Of a stretch of DNA of 64,000 nt, positions 8,447 to 16,473 are shown piece after piece; positions within the stretch are counted from its first letter, which is position 1, and the number at the start of each line of letters is the position of its first letter. Origin of the DNA: CAVUMR01 sp963742715 (GTDB taxonomy: Bacteria > Actinomycetota > Actinomycetes > Mycobacteriales > Micromonosporaceae); the NCBI GenBank assembly GCA_963742715.1, contig CAVUMR010000001.1:930001-994000 (forward strand). Direction: 5' to 3'. Position numbers and translations under genes: made by a program. Below the pieces are notes generated by a model. That model was not told the origin of the DNA and made no database searches. It saw only the letters and a list, made by a program, of their open reading frames with translations.

Positions 8447-9362
8447 GGCCGTCGCGGACGGCTTCCGCCAGCCGTACGCCTCGATCCAGATCTGCGCGTT
8501 CCGGGTCGTACTGGCCAGCGCGATGCTCTTCAAGTTCGGCTACGAGCACCGTCGCGGCGGCTGGCGGTACTTCACCGCGGATTCCTTCGTCTACTACCGC
8601 TTCCGGCGCGAGCACCCGGACCACCCGGTGAACGTGGCGCGCTACCGGATCCTGTACGTGGCGAAGATCGTGGCCGCGGCCTGTCTCTTCCTCGGGGTGC
8701 TGCCCCGGGTGGCCGCAATCGTGGCGGGCATCTGGTTCCTGTTCGAGCTGACCTACGACCGGAAGTACCACACGGCGTACCTCGGGCTGTGCGCGCTGTT
8801 TCTCGCCGCCAGCCCCGAGCTCGGTGACGCGCTCACCTACCGGACCGTGCTGGACTCGATCGGTGGCTCGGCCGCGGACGTCCTGCGCGAGGAGGCGAGC
8901 CGCACCGGTACCGACATCTTCGCGCAGGTACTGCTGGTGCTCCTGACCGTGCAGCTGTACCTCAGCTCGGCGTACCGCAAGCTGCGCAGCGACCACTTCA
9001 CGTCCGGCAGGGCGCTGCACGACTTCGCCTACAGCCTGCACGCCGACCGGTACGCCCAGCGCTACCGCGACACGTACTACCCGCCGGTGATGGCGCGGCA
9101 CCTGATCGACGTACCGGTCGAGGTGGGCCGGCGCCGGTGGCGGTTGCCCGCGCTGGCGACCGTGGCTGCCGAGGCGGTACTGCCGGTAGCCCTGCTGGTG
9201 CCGGTCACGTACCCGATCGCCGTGATCTTCGGAGCGCTGATGCACGCGGCGTTCACGGCCCTGCTGCCGGTACGGCTGGTGCCGTTCAGCCTCGCCGCGA
9301 TCGGCAGCTACCTGGTGTTCGCCGACCCGGCCCGGGTGCTGGCCGCGGTCGGCGCCGCTTGA
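8427..9362 (+). CDS. HTTM-domain (gamma-carboxylase-like) membrane protein
   Basis: A 311-residue polytopic membrane protein with several hydrophobic helices (ILYVAKIVAAACLFLGVLP, VAAIVAGIWFLFELTYD, AQVLLVLLTVQLYLSSAYRK). It has the layout of the HTTM domain, the membrane fold shared with vitamin-K-dependent gamma-carboxylase. Bacterial HTTM proteins are mostly uncharacterised. It sits 65 bp upstream of the lasso precursor on the same strand and overlaps its small partner, so a role in maturation, export or immunity of the lasso peptide is possible but inferred from position only. Confidence 0.75.
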   Translation: MAMWWFEAVADGFRQPYASIQICAFRVVLASAMLFKFGYEHRRGGWRYFTADSFVYYRFRREHPDHPVNVARYRILYVAKIVAAACLFLGVLPRVAAIVAGIWFLFELTYDRKYHTAYLGLCALFLAASPELGDALTYRTVLDSIGGSAADVLREEASRTGTDIFAQVLLVLLTVQLYLSSAYRKLRSDHFTSGRALHDFAYSLHADRYAQRYRDTYYPPVMARHLIDVPVEVGRRRWRLPALATVAAEAVLPVALLVPVTYPIAVIFGALMHAAFTALLPVRLVPFSLAAIGSYLVFADPARVLAAVGAA

Positions 9363-9387
9363 CACGCCGGAATCGACTATTTATCGA
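9359..9387 (+). promoter_or_regulatory. Candidate promoter of the lasso operon
   Basis: TTGACA (9359-9364, overlapping the HTTM stop) is followed after 17 bases by TATCGA in an unusually AT-rich stretch (9371-9395), about 40 bp before the precursor start. The -10 is imperfect; another TACTAT at 9389-9394 has poor spacing. Confidence 0.4.
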
Positions 9388-9427
9388 CTACTATCACTCG
9401 ATCAGTGCCGACCGGGAGGTATGTCAG

Positions 9428-9589
9428 ATGGAGACGACGGCCAGCCGAATCGAGCAGCCGGTCGACCGCGAGGCCGTCTACGAGCCGCCGATGCTCGTAG
9501 AGGTCGGCGCGTTCGCCGAGGTCACCCGGGGTCCCGAAGACGGCCCTTCGGACTTCCCCGCCAACGCGCGCGGCTACTGGCTGATCTGA
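9428..9589 (+). CDS. Lasso peptide precursor
   Basis: A 53-residue peptide. The leader contains YEPPMLVEVGAFAEVT, matching the YxxPxLxxxGxxxxxT recognition motif of lasso leaders, with Thr at the penultimate leader position (T33). Cleavage after R34 gives the 19-residue core GPEDGPSDFPANARGYWLI. Gly1 and Asp8 can form the usual 8-residue macrolactam ring; Glu3 and Asp4 are too close. Bulky residues near the C-terminus (Arg14, Tyr16, Trp17) could serve as plugs. The ATG at 9428 has GGGAGG eight bases upstream; the ATG at 9421 is out of frame. The cyclase, B1 and B2 genes follow directly. Confidence 0.93.
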   Translation: METTASRIEQPVDREAVYEPPMLVEVGAFAEVTRGPEDGPSDFPANARGYWLI

Positions 9590-9604
9590 GCCACGCACAC
9601 TGAA

Positions 9605-11452
9605 CTGAGCCACGCGCACGGCGAGCCCGACTGGTTCGCCATTCTTCCCGACTGTGCCGCCGCAACCGCGGCGGCACAGTTGTTGCCGGCCCCGGACCGC
9701 ACCGTCCCGCACGCCTCCGGCCGCCCGTGGCTGATCGGCCGCTGGCGGGACGGCACCGTCACGACCGCGGCGGCCGGCGGGCGCCGGATCGCGGTGATCG
9801 GTACCTGCGCACTGGCCGAATCGGAGCTCGCGAAGCTCGTCGCGGACGCCTCGACTCCCGCGGAACTCTGTGCCGCCGCCGGCCGGTCCGCCGGCTCGTA
9901 CACGATGGTCGCCTCGCTGGACGGGGTCGTCGTCGCCCGCGGTACGGCATCGGGCCTGCGGCGGATCTTCCACGCCACGGTCGGCGGCGTGACCGTGGTC
10001 GCGGACCAGGCCCGGCTGCTCGCGACCGTCATCGGCGGCCGGCCCGATCCGGTCGCGGCCGCGACCGCGCTGCTGATGCCGTCGGTTCCGTACCCGCTGG
10101 ATCCCGCGGCGCTCTGGACGGACGTCACCGCCGTACCCCCGGACCACTTGGTGCAGGTCAGCGGCGCCGGTCCGGCCGAGGTACGGCAATGGTGGCGTCC
10201 GCCCGAGCCGGGCCAGTCGCTGGCCGAGGGCGCGGACGACCTGCGCGCGGCGCTGCGGGCCGCGGTGGCGCTCCGGATCCGCGGGGCCGGCAGCGGCGGC
10301 GACCGGATCAGCGCCGACCTGTCCGGCGGTGTCGACTCGACCGCCCTGTGCTTCCTCGCCGCCGAGCGGGGGACGCGCCTGCTCACGCTGCGGGTCGGCG
10401 CGCTGGACGACGACAACGACGACCCGGTGTGGGCGCGCCGCGCCGCGACCGCGCTGACCGACGCCGAGCACCTGCTCGTGGACCCGGTGGTCGCGCTGAC
10501 CGCCGGGGCCGACGACGTGGTCACCGGCGACGGCGAGCACCCGGTGGGCGGGCTGCTGACCCACGCGGTGGTCCGGCACAACGCCAACCTGCTCGCCGCC
10601 CGGGGCAGCCGGCTCCACCTGGCCGGGTACGGCGGGGACGAGGTGCTCGGGGTGTCCCGGGCGTACCTGCGGGACCTGCGCGACCGCCGGCCCGGTCTGG
10701 TCCTGTCGCACCTGCGCGCGCACCGGTTGCTCCGCCGCTGGTCCTGGACGGCCGCCCTGCGCGCGCTCGCCGACCGCCGCGGCTACCGGCGGGTGCTGGT
10801 CGACACCGCCGCCGGGGTGACGCAGTGGCGCACCCGGGAGGCCGGCCCGCAGTTCGGTTGGGGCGCGGCCGCGTGGTTGCCGCCGTGGGCGACGCCGGCG
10901 ACCGCCGACCTGGCCCGGCAGCGCCTGCTCGCCGCGGCCGACGCGACCGCGCCGCTGGCCGGGCAGCGGGCGCAGCACCGCGCGGTCACCACCGTGTGGT
11001 CCGCCGCCCACAGCGTGCGCCAGCTCGACCGGGTGTTCGCCGACTGTGGCGTGGCGCTGGCTACGCCGTACCTCGACGACTCCGTCCTCACCGCCGCGCT
11101 CTCGATCGACCTGGCCGAACGCGGCACCCCGATGCGGTACAAGCCGGTGCTGGCCGAGGCGATGCGACCGATCCTGCCGGCCGACCTGCAGAACCGCCGG
11201 ACGAAGGGCTTCTTCGCGGCCGAGGGCATCGACGGCCTCCGCCGGCACCGCGCGACGCTGGTGGTGCTGTGCGACGACCTGCGGCTCGGCGCGCTCGGAC
11301 TGGTCGACGCGCCGGCGCTCGCCGCCGCGATCCTGGCACCGGATCCGTCCGGGAGAGTGTCGATGGCGATCGAGCGGACGGTCGCCACGGAACTGTGGCT
11401 CCGCGCGGCCGCCCGCACCCCCCGATTGCGTACCACCGAGAGGCTGGCATGA
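9605..11452 (+). CDS. Lasso peptide cyclase (asparagine-synthetase-like)
   Basis: About 600 residues: an N-terminal glutaminase-like domain without an N-terminal Cys, then the asparagine-synthetase ATP-pyrophosphatase domain with SADLSGGVDSTALCFLAAERG (the SGGxDS loop) and GYGGDEVLGVSRAYL. It would adenylate the Asp8 side chain of the core and close the macrolactam with Gly1. The start is uncertain: the frame is open back to the precursor stop but has no ATG, GTG or TTG before TTG 9680, while the sequence DWFAILPD at 9629-9652 looks like the normal N-terminus of this family. CTG 9605 is used provisionally. The stop overlaps the B1 start as ATGA. Confidence 0.9.
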   Translation: MSHAHGEPDWFAILPDCAAATAAAQLLPAPDRTVPHASGRPWLIGRWRDGTVTTAAAGGRRIAVIGTCALAESELAKLVADASTPAELCAAAGRSAGSYTMVASLDGVVVARGTASGLRRIFHATVGGVTVVADQARLLATVIGGRPDPVAAATALLMPSVPYPLDPAALWTDVTAVPPDHLVQVSGAGPAEVRQWWRPPEPGQSLAEGADDLRAALRAAVALRIRGAGSGGDRISADLSGGVDSTALCFLAAERGTRLLTLRVGALDDDNDDPVWARRAATALTDAEHLLVDPVVALTAGADDVVTGDGEHPVGGLLTHAVVRHNANLLAARGSRLHLAGYGGDEVLGVSRAYLRDLRDRRPGLVLSHLRAHRLLRRWSWTAALRALADRRGYRRVLVDTAAGVTQWRTREAGPQFGWGAAAWLPPWATPATADLARQRLLAAADATAPLAGQRAQHRAVTTVWSAAHSVRQLDRVFADCGVALATPYLDDSVLTAALSIDLAERGTPMRYKPVLAEAMRPILPADLQNRRTKGFFAAEGIDGLRRHRATLVVLCDDLRLGALGLVDAPALAAAILAPDPSGRVSMAIERTVATELWLRAAARTPRLRTTERLA

Positions 11453-11706
11453 CGCTCCGGTTGCACGACCACGTACAGCTCACCGAGACCGAGGACGGTG
11501 CGGTGCTGCTGGACGAGAAGTCCGGCCAGTACTGGCAGCTCAACGGCAGCGGGTTGCTGATCCTGCGGACCCTGCTCGCCGACGGTACGCCCGAGCAGGC
11601 CGCGGCCGCGGTGGTGGCGCGGTACCCGGTGGACGACGCCCGCGCTCTCGAGGACATCGAGAAGCTGGTGTCCATGCTCCGCTCGGCTCGGCTGGTACGA
11701 CGATGA
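11449..11706 (+). CDS. Lasso peptide B1 protein (PqqD-like RRE)
   Basis: An 85-residue PqqD-family protein (HDHVQLTETEDGAVLLDEKSG, YWQLNGSGLLILRTLLAD), the RiPP recognition element that binds the leader peptide and presents it to the B2 protease. In actinobacterial lasso clusters the B function is typically split into B1 and B2, as here. It overlaps the cyclase stop and the B2 start by 4 bp each, so translation is coupled across the operon. Confidence 0.92.
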   Translation: MTLRLHDHVQLTETEDGAVLLDEKSGQYWQLNGSGLLILRTLLADGTPEQAAAAVVARYPVDDARALEDIEKLVSMLRSARLVRR

Positions 11707-12116
11707 CCTCCCCGATGGCGCTCCCGGAGCGCGAGCGGCCGCCGGCGCGTACGAGGCTGGTCGCGTTTGTCGCGGTCACGCTCGCGCGGCTGCTCGCCCG
11801 GCAGTCCCCACGCCGGATCCGGTCGGTACTGCTCTTCGTGCGCCGGGGCGCGCGTCCGGCGACCGTCGCGGAGGCCAGTACGGCTCGCGCCGCGGTCACC
11901 GCGGTCAGCGCCCTGTGCGCGGGGGAAGGGTGCCTGCAGCGTTCACTGGCCACCGCCCTGTTGTGCCGCCTGCGCGGTACCTGGCCGACCTGGTGCACCG
12001 GTGTACGGACGGCACCATTCCGGGCGCACGCGTGGGTGGAGGCCGACGGCGTACCGGTCGACGAGCCGTACCCGGCCGGCCGGTTCCATCCGACGATCAC
12101 CGTTCCGCCGGGCTGA
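11703..12116 (+). CDS. Lasso peptide B2 leader protease
   Basis: A 137-residue transglutaminase-like cysteine protease of the lasso B2 family. The expected triad is visible: Cys in GEGCLQRSLATALLCRLRG, His in FRAHAWVEADG and Asp in VDEPYP. With B1 it should cut the leader after T33-R34. No transporter (D gene) or isopeptidase follows, so this is a minimal A-C-B1-B2 cluster, with the HTTM pair as the only extra candidates. Confidence 0.92.
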   Translation: MTSPMALPERERPPARTRLVAFVAVTLARLLARQSPRRIRSVLLFVRRGARPATVAEASTARAAVTAVSALCAGEGCLQRSLATALLCRLRGTWPTWCTGVRTAPFRAHAWVEADGVPVDEPYPAGRFHPTITVPPG

Positions 12117-12313
12117 GCCGGCAGTCTCAGCTGGCCCTGCCGCGGTTTGGGGAACCGTTCCCACCGTTCTGGCTCGCATCACGGCTCCGCCGGTTCCTAG
12201 CATGTGGCGAGCCGACTGGAACTTCCGCCGGCGACAACGAACCGGCTCCGCACGCGCGCACGGTGCCGGCTCGCCAGCTCGTGAGACTCGAATCGTTGGA
12301 GAGGTACAGAGAC

Positions 12314-12622
12314 TTGAAGCAGAAGCTGCTCACCATCGCCGCCGCGTGCGCCGTCGCCGTCGGCGGTCTGACCGTCGGTATGGCCAGCCCCGCGTCGGCC
12401 GAGGACGGCTACCTGTGCAACACCACGGAGAACGCGCCGCTCTACGCGAACGTGGACGGATCCGGCGGGAGCTTCTACCTGTTCACGCTCAGCCCCGGAC
12501 GTGGCTTCCGGGCCAGCGGCATGGGCATCATCGACAACTCCGACCGCACCTGGATCTACGGCCACGGTGCCGAGCACCCGGACCGGGACGGCTGGGTGCT
12601 GCTGTCGCACACCACCTGCTGA
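12314..12622 (+). CDS. Small secreted protein, SH3-like
   Basis: A 102-residue protein starting at TTG 12314 with GGAGAGG nine bases upstream. It has a classical signal peptide (MKQKLLTIAAACAVAVGG, cleavage after SPASA) and a mature domain of about 73 residues with two Cys (positions CNTTEN and the terminal HTTC) that could form a disulphide. The pattern of short strands (GSFYLFTLSPGRGFRASG, RTWIYGHGAEHPDRDGWVL) suggests a bacterial SH3-like fold. Extracellular; function unknown. Confidence 0.72.
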   Translation: MKQKLLTIAAACAVAVGGLTVGMASPASAEDGYLCNTTENAPLYANVDGSGGSFYLFTLSPGRGFRASGMGIIDNSDRTWIYGHGAEHPDRDGWVLLSHTTC

Positions 12623-12630
12623 ATCACCGT

Positions 12631-12670
12631 CCGGATGCCGCTGGCGGGTACGTCACCGCCAGCGGCATCC
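12631..12670 (+). terminator. Strong hairpin terminator
   Basis: A perfect 15-bp inverted repeat (12631-12645 with 12656-12670) with a 10-base loop starts 9 bp after the secreted-protein stop. Confidence 0.85.
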
Positions 12671-12809
12671 GCGCGCCGGGGCCGGTGAGCCCGGGCAGCC
12701 GGCCGGTGCTGTGTCGGACACCCTGCACTCCCGTTGACTGGCCCACCGACCGGGCGCAGCGTTGCCCTGTCCGCCGCGGTCACGTCCGGCGGCAACCCCG
12801 GGGGCAGAC

Positions 12810-13736
12810 ATGCGCATTCGCCAGCTGGTCCTCAGTTCACTCGCAGTCGCGGCCGTAACGCCGTTGATCGGGATCACGGCGGCGTACGGGGCGTTTCCCG
12901 GTACCAACGGGCGGCTGGTCTACCAGCGCGAAACCGTTGCCGGCGACCACACCCAGACCGATCTGGTCACGATCAATCCGAACGGTTCCGGTTCTAGAGT
13001 GCTGACGAATACGCCGAACCAGAATGAGTTCGGCCCGGCGTGGAACAAGGCCGGTACCAAGCTCACGTTCTGGCGTACTCCCGCTCCGTTCGGGACCGGT
13101 TCGGTCTGGACGATGAACGCCGACGGGACCAGCCCGCACCGGCTCACCACCGGGATCGACGCGCGGGATCCGGTCTGGAATCCGGCCGGTACAAGAATCG
13201 CGTTCACGCTGGTCGACGCCACCGGCTTCCACCTGTGGTCGATGCGCGCGTCCGACGGCGGCGACCGGCAGCGGCTCACCTCCGGCGCCAACCTGGACTT
13301 CGAGCCGGCCTGGTCCCCGGACGGGAAGAGCATCGCGTTCACCCGCGGCTCGCAGCAGGGCGACGCCGGCGACGTGTACGTACTGACGCTCGGCACCGGT
13401 GCGATCCGCCGGGTCAGCAACTCGCCCGACTACGACCACCAGGTCGCCTGGTCGCCGAACGGGGCCCGGCTCGTGTTCGAGCGCGACCTGGCCAGCTCCT
13501 CATCGATCTACGCGGTGGACGCGGACGGTACCCACCTGACCCGGCTGACCGGCGCCGGATTCTTCGACGTCGGCCCCGCCTACTCGCCGGACGGAACCAT
13601 GATCGCCTTTGGTACCGACCGCAGCGGCGGGTTCCAGGGCGACCTGTGGCTCATGCGCGCGGACGGTACGAACCAGCACGTCCTGCGCACGCTGCCGTTC
13701 GTCGAGAGCTTCCCGGACTGGCAGCCGCTCCACTGA
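12810..13736 (+). CDS. Secreted TolB-like beta-propeller protein
   Basis: A 308-residue exported protein: signal peptide (MRIRQLVLSSLAVAAVTPLI), then repeated WD40-like/PD40 blades recognisable as PAWSPDGKSIAFTR, VAWSPNGARLVFER, PAYSPDGTMIAFGTDRSG and related NADGTSPHRLT units. Such propellers act as periplasmic or surface protein- or glycan-binding scaffolds. No enzyme motif is seen. The ATG at 12810 is preceded by a G-rich RBS; the 48 bp of upstream frame lack signal-peptide character. It is convergent with the LigD-type gene 10 bp away. Confidence 0.82.
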   Translation: MRIRQLVLSSLAVAAVTPLIGITAAYGAFPGTNGRLVYQRETVAGDHTQTDLVTINPNGSGSRVLTNTPNQNEFGPAWNKAGTKLTFWRTPAPFGTGSVWTMNADGTSPHRLTTGIDARDPVWNPAGTRIAFTLVDATGFHLWSMRASDGGDRQRLTSGANLDFEPAWSPDGKSIAFTRGSQQGDAGDVYVLTLGTGAIRRVSNSPDYDHQVAWSPNGARLVFERDLASSSSIYAVDADGTHLTRLTGAGFFDVGPAYSPDGTMIAFGTDRSGGFQGDLWLMRADGTNQHVLRTLPFVESFPDWQPLH

Positions 13737-13746
13737 CCGCGCGGGC

Positions 13747-14700
13747 TTACTCGCGGCGGGCGCGGGCGCGGCGTTTACCCTCGTGCATCGCCTGTACCCG
13801 GGCGATCGGAATCTCGTGCCCCTCCGCGATCAGGTCCGGGTGTACCCGCTGCGGCTCGGGCAGCAGCGACGTCCACGGGTTGCCGTCGCCGAGCAGCCGT
13901 ACCGCGGTGTGCACGGTGAAGTCCCGCGGCGACACGCTGTCCAGCTCGTCCCACGGCACCGGGAAGGACACCGGCGTACCGGGGCGCAGCCGCGGGCTGT
14001 ACACCGCCACCACGGTCCCGCCACCAGCGCGGGTCGAGTCGAGGAACACCTTCCCGCCCCGGTCCTCCTTGAGGTACGCGGTGGTCGCCAGCGCCGGGTC
14101 GAGCCGCTCGGCCCGCGCCGCGATGGCCCGGGTGGCGGCGGCCACGTCCTCGATCGCCGTACCTTCGGCCAGCGGTACGAACACATGTACGCCCTTGGCG
14201 CCACTGGTCTTCACCGCGCCGGCCATCTCGACCTCGGTCAGCACATCGCGGATCAGGTGGGCCGCGCGCACCGCCAGCTGGAACGAGTCGCCCTCCGGCG
14301 GGTCGAGGTCGAGTACCAGATAGTTGGGCTGGTCCCAGTGCTCGGCGCGCATCAGCGTCGGGTGGTACTCGATGGCCCGCTGGTTGGCGAACCACAACAA
14401 CGTACGGCGGTCGTTGCACAGCGCGTACGACACCTCGCGCTTCGAGCTTTCCGCCCAGACCTTCACCGTGCGTACCCAATCGGGGGTGTATTTGGGCACG
14501 TTCTTCTGCATGAACGCGGCCTGGTCCCGGAGCACCCGGATGACCGACAGCGGCCGGTCGCGCAACTCCGGAATGAGCCGATCCCGTACCGCGTCCAGAT
14601 AGTCCACCAGATCGCGTTTTGTCGCGTCCGCACCCTCGAACAGCGGTTGGTCGAGGTTGGTCAGCGGTACCCCGTCGCGTTCCTCTGCCTTTTCCGCCAC
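13747..14700 (-). CDS. LigD-type DNA polymerase/primase domain protein
   Basis: A 317-residue stand-alone polymerase of the NHEJ archaeo-eukaryotic primase family. Landmarks are KNVPKYTPDWVRTVKVWAES, the metal-binding DLDPPEG acidic motif (LVLDLDPPEGDSF) and KTSGAKGVHVFVPL. It fills gaps and adds ribonucleotides at broken ends. GTG at 14700 is chosen because GAGGTGG lies just upstream. It is divergent from the LigC gene with 86 bp between, so the pair likely forms a small end-joining or base-excision repair module. No Ku gene is in the window. Confidence 0.9.
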   Translation of the reverse strand: MAEKAEERDGVPLTNLDQPLFEGADATKRDLVDYLDAVRDRLIPELRDRPLSVIRVLRDQAAFMQKNVPKYTPDWVRTVKVWAESSKREVSYALCNDRRTLLWFANQRAIEYHPTLMRAEHWDQPNYLVLDLDPPEGDSFQLAVRAAHLIRDVLTEVEMAGAVKTSGAKGVHVFVPLAEGTAIEDVAAATRAIAARAERLDPALATTAYLKEDRGGKVFLDSTRAGGGTVVAVYSPRLRPGTPVSFPVPWDELDSVSPRDFTVHTAVRLLGDGNPWTSLLPEPQRVHPDLIAEGHEIPIARVQAMHEGKRRARARRE

Positions 14701-14786
14701 CGGCCACCTCGGTTCCAGACGCGCTTGCGACGAGCAAAGCACAGAGTTGACGGAGCGGGCCACGGCCGAGGCACCACAATGGGCGG

Positions 14787-15851
14787 GTGCGCCTACCTGT
14801 GATGCCTCCCGTCGCGCCGATGCTGGCCAAGCCGGTGCGCGACATTCCGACCGGCCAGCTGTACGAGCCGAAGTGGGACGGGTTCCGTTCGATCATCTTC
14901 CGGGACGGTGACGAGGTCGAGATCGGCAGCCGCAACGAGCGGCCGATGACGCGCTACTTCCCGGAGGTCGTCGAGGCGGTGCTGGCCAACTTCCCGGCCC
15001 GCGCGGTCGTCGACGGCGAGATCGTGGTCGCCGACACCGAGCGCAACTGCCTCGATTTCGAGGCGCTCCAGCAGCGCATCCATCCGGCCGCCAGCCGGGT
15101 GAAGCTGCTGTCCGGGCAGACGCCGGCGAGCTTCATCGCGTTCGACCTGCTCGCACTGGACGACACGGATCTCACCGGGGAGCCGCTGATCGACCGGCGC
15201 GAGGCGCTCGAGCGGGCCTTCGCCGACGCCGCGCCACCGGTCCACGTCACGCCCGCCACCCGGGACACGGCCGTCGCGAAGCGGTGGTTCGAGCAGTTCG
15301 AGGGCGCCGGACTGGACGGGTTGATCGCCAAGCCACTTGACCTGCGGTACCAGCCGGACAAGCGGGTGATGTTCAAGATCAAGCACGAGCGTACGGCCGA
15401 CTGCGTGCTGGCCGGTTACCGCGTGCACAAGTCCGGTCCGGACGCGATCGGCTCACTGCTGCTCGGGTTGTACAACGAGGACGGCGCGCTCGCCTCGGTC
15501 GGCGTGGTCGGCGCGTTCCCGATGGCGACCCGCAAGAGCCTGTTCACCGAGTTGCAGCCACTCGTCACCTCGTTCGACGGGCACCCGTGGAACTGGGCCG
15601 CACATGAGCAGGGCGAGCGCACCCCCCGCCGCAACGAGGGCAGCCGGTGGAACGCGGGCAAGGACCTGTCTTTCGTACCGCTGCGCCCGGAGCGGGTCGT
15701 CGAGGTGAAGTACGACTACATGGAGGGCGTGCGGTTCCGGCACACCACGCAGTTCGTCCGCTGGCGCCCCGACCGGGAGCCGGACTCGTGTACGTACGAG
15801 CAGCTCGAACGGCCGGTCCGGTTCAATCTGGCGGACGTACTCACGGGTTGA
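14787..15851 (+). CDS. ligC: ATP-dependent DNA ligase, LigC type
   Basis: A 354-residue ATP-dependent ligase with adenylation and OB domains only. The catalytic Lys is in YEPKWDGFR; further nucleotidyltransferase motifs are VVDGEIVV, FIAFDLLAL, DGLIAK and FKIKHERTADCVL. Size and layout match mycobacterial LigC. It seals nicks during repair, likely together with the divergent LigD-type polymerase. Start is GTG 14787. Confidence 0.9.
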   Translation: MRLPVMPPVAPMLAKPVRDIPTGQLYEPKWDGFRSIIFRDGDEVEIGSRNERPMTRYFPEVVEAVLANFPARAVVDGEIVVADTERNCLDFEALQQRIHPAASRVKLLSGQTPASFIAFDLLALDDTDLTGEPLIDRREALERAFADAAPPVHVTPATRDTAVAKRWFEQFEGAGLDGLIAKPLDLRYQPDKRVMFKIKHERTADCVLAGYRVHKSGPDAIGSLLLGLYNEDGALASVGVVGAFPMATRKSLFTELQPLVTSFDGHPWNWAAHEQGERTPRRNEGSRWNAGKDLSFVPLRPERVVEVKYDYMEGVRFRHTTQFVRWRPDREPDSCTYEQLERPVRFNLADVLTG

Positions 15852-15883
15852 CGCGACCGGGCGTTCAACGCCAGGGTTCCGGC

Positions 15884-16354
15884 ATGGATGCCGCAGTCGA
15901 TCGGGTCAGTGAGTCCGTGGTCGTGCCGGTACCGGCGGAGGACGCGTACGCCGCGGTCGCGGACCTGCGCCGGATGGGCGAGTGGAGCCCGGAGTGCTTT
16001 CGTGTCTGGCTGCGCGGTGAGCCGCGACCCGGTACGAAATTCGTCGGTTTCAATCGCCGGGGCCCGCTGGTGTGGTTCACCAACGGGCAGATCGCGGTAG
16101 CCGACCCCGGCGTCGAGTTCGCCTTCGACGTGTTCAGCTTCGGCATGTCGGTGGCCCGGTGGTCGTACCGGTTCGCCCCCGTGGACGGCGGCACCGAGAT
16201 CACCGAGGAGTGGACCGACCACCGCCAGACCCGGACGCTCAAGGTCATCGGGCGGCTCTTCACTGGGGTGGCCGCGGACAAGCGTCCGGAGATCAACCGG
16301 GAAGGCATGCGGGCCACGCTGGAGCGGCTGCGCACCGCACTGAGCCGCGCGTAG
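15884..16354 (+). CDS. SRPBCC-family protein (polyketide cyclase/START-like)
   Basis: A 156-residue helix-grip protein: N-terminal strand VSESVVVPVPAEDAYAAVADLRRMGEWSPEC, a central GPLVWFTNGQIAVADPG region and a C-terminal helix (NREGMRATLERLRTAL). SRPBCC proteins bind hydrophobic ligands; some are cyclases, many are of unknown role. Its last 29 bases are repeated 52 bp downstream. Confidence 0.8.
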   Translation: MDAAVDRVSESVVVPVPAEDAYAAVADLRRMGEWSPECFRVWLRGEPRPGTKFVGFNRRGPLVWFTNGQIAVADPGVEFAFDVFSFGMSVARWSYRFAPVDGGTEITEEWTDHRQTRTLKVIGRLFTGVAADKRPEINREGMRATLERLRTALSRA

Positions 16355-16406
16355 GGCTCCAGGCCGGTCGCGGGGAGGGCTGCGCACCGCGCTGACCCGC
16401 GGGTAG
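16326..16406. repeat. Duplicated 3' end of the SRPBCC gene
   Basis: The 29 bases ending in TAG at 16354 recur at 16378-16406 with 4 mismatches, again ending in TAG. The second copy encodes LRTALTRG-stop but is out of register with the gene. Confidence 0.85.
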
Positions 16407-16473
16407 ATCGTTTGGTCCGGGCACCGTAGAGCGGCCGGCCGCCGGCCCGCGTCGGGGGCGGCGGCCGGTCGAC

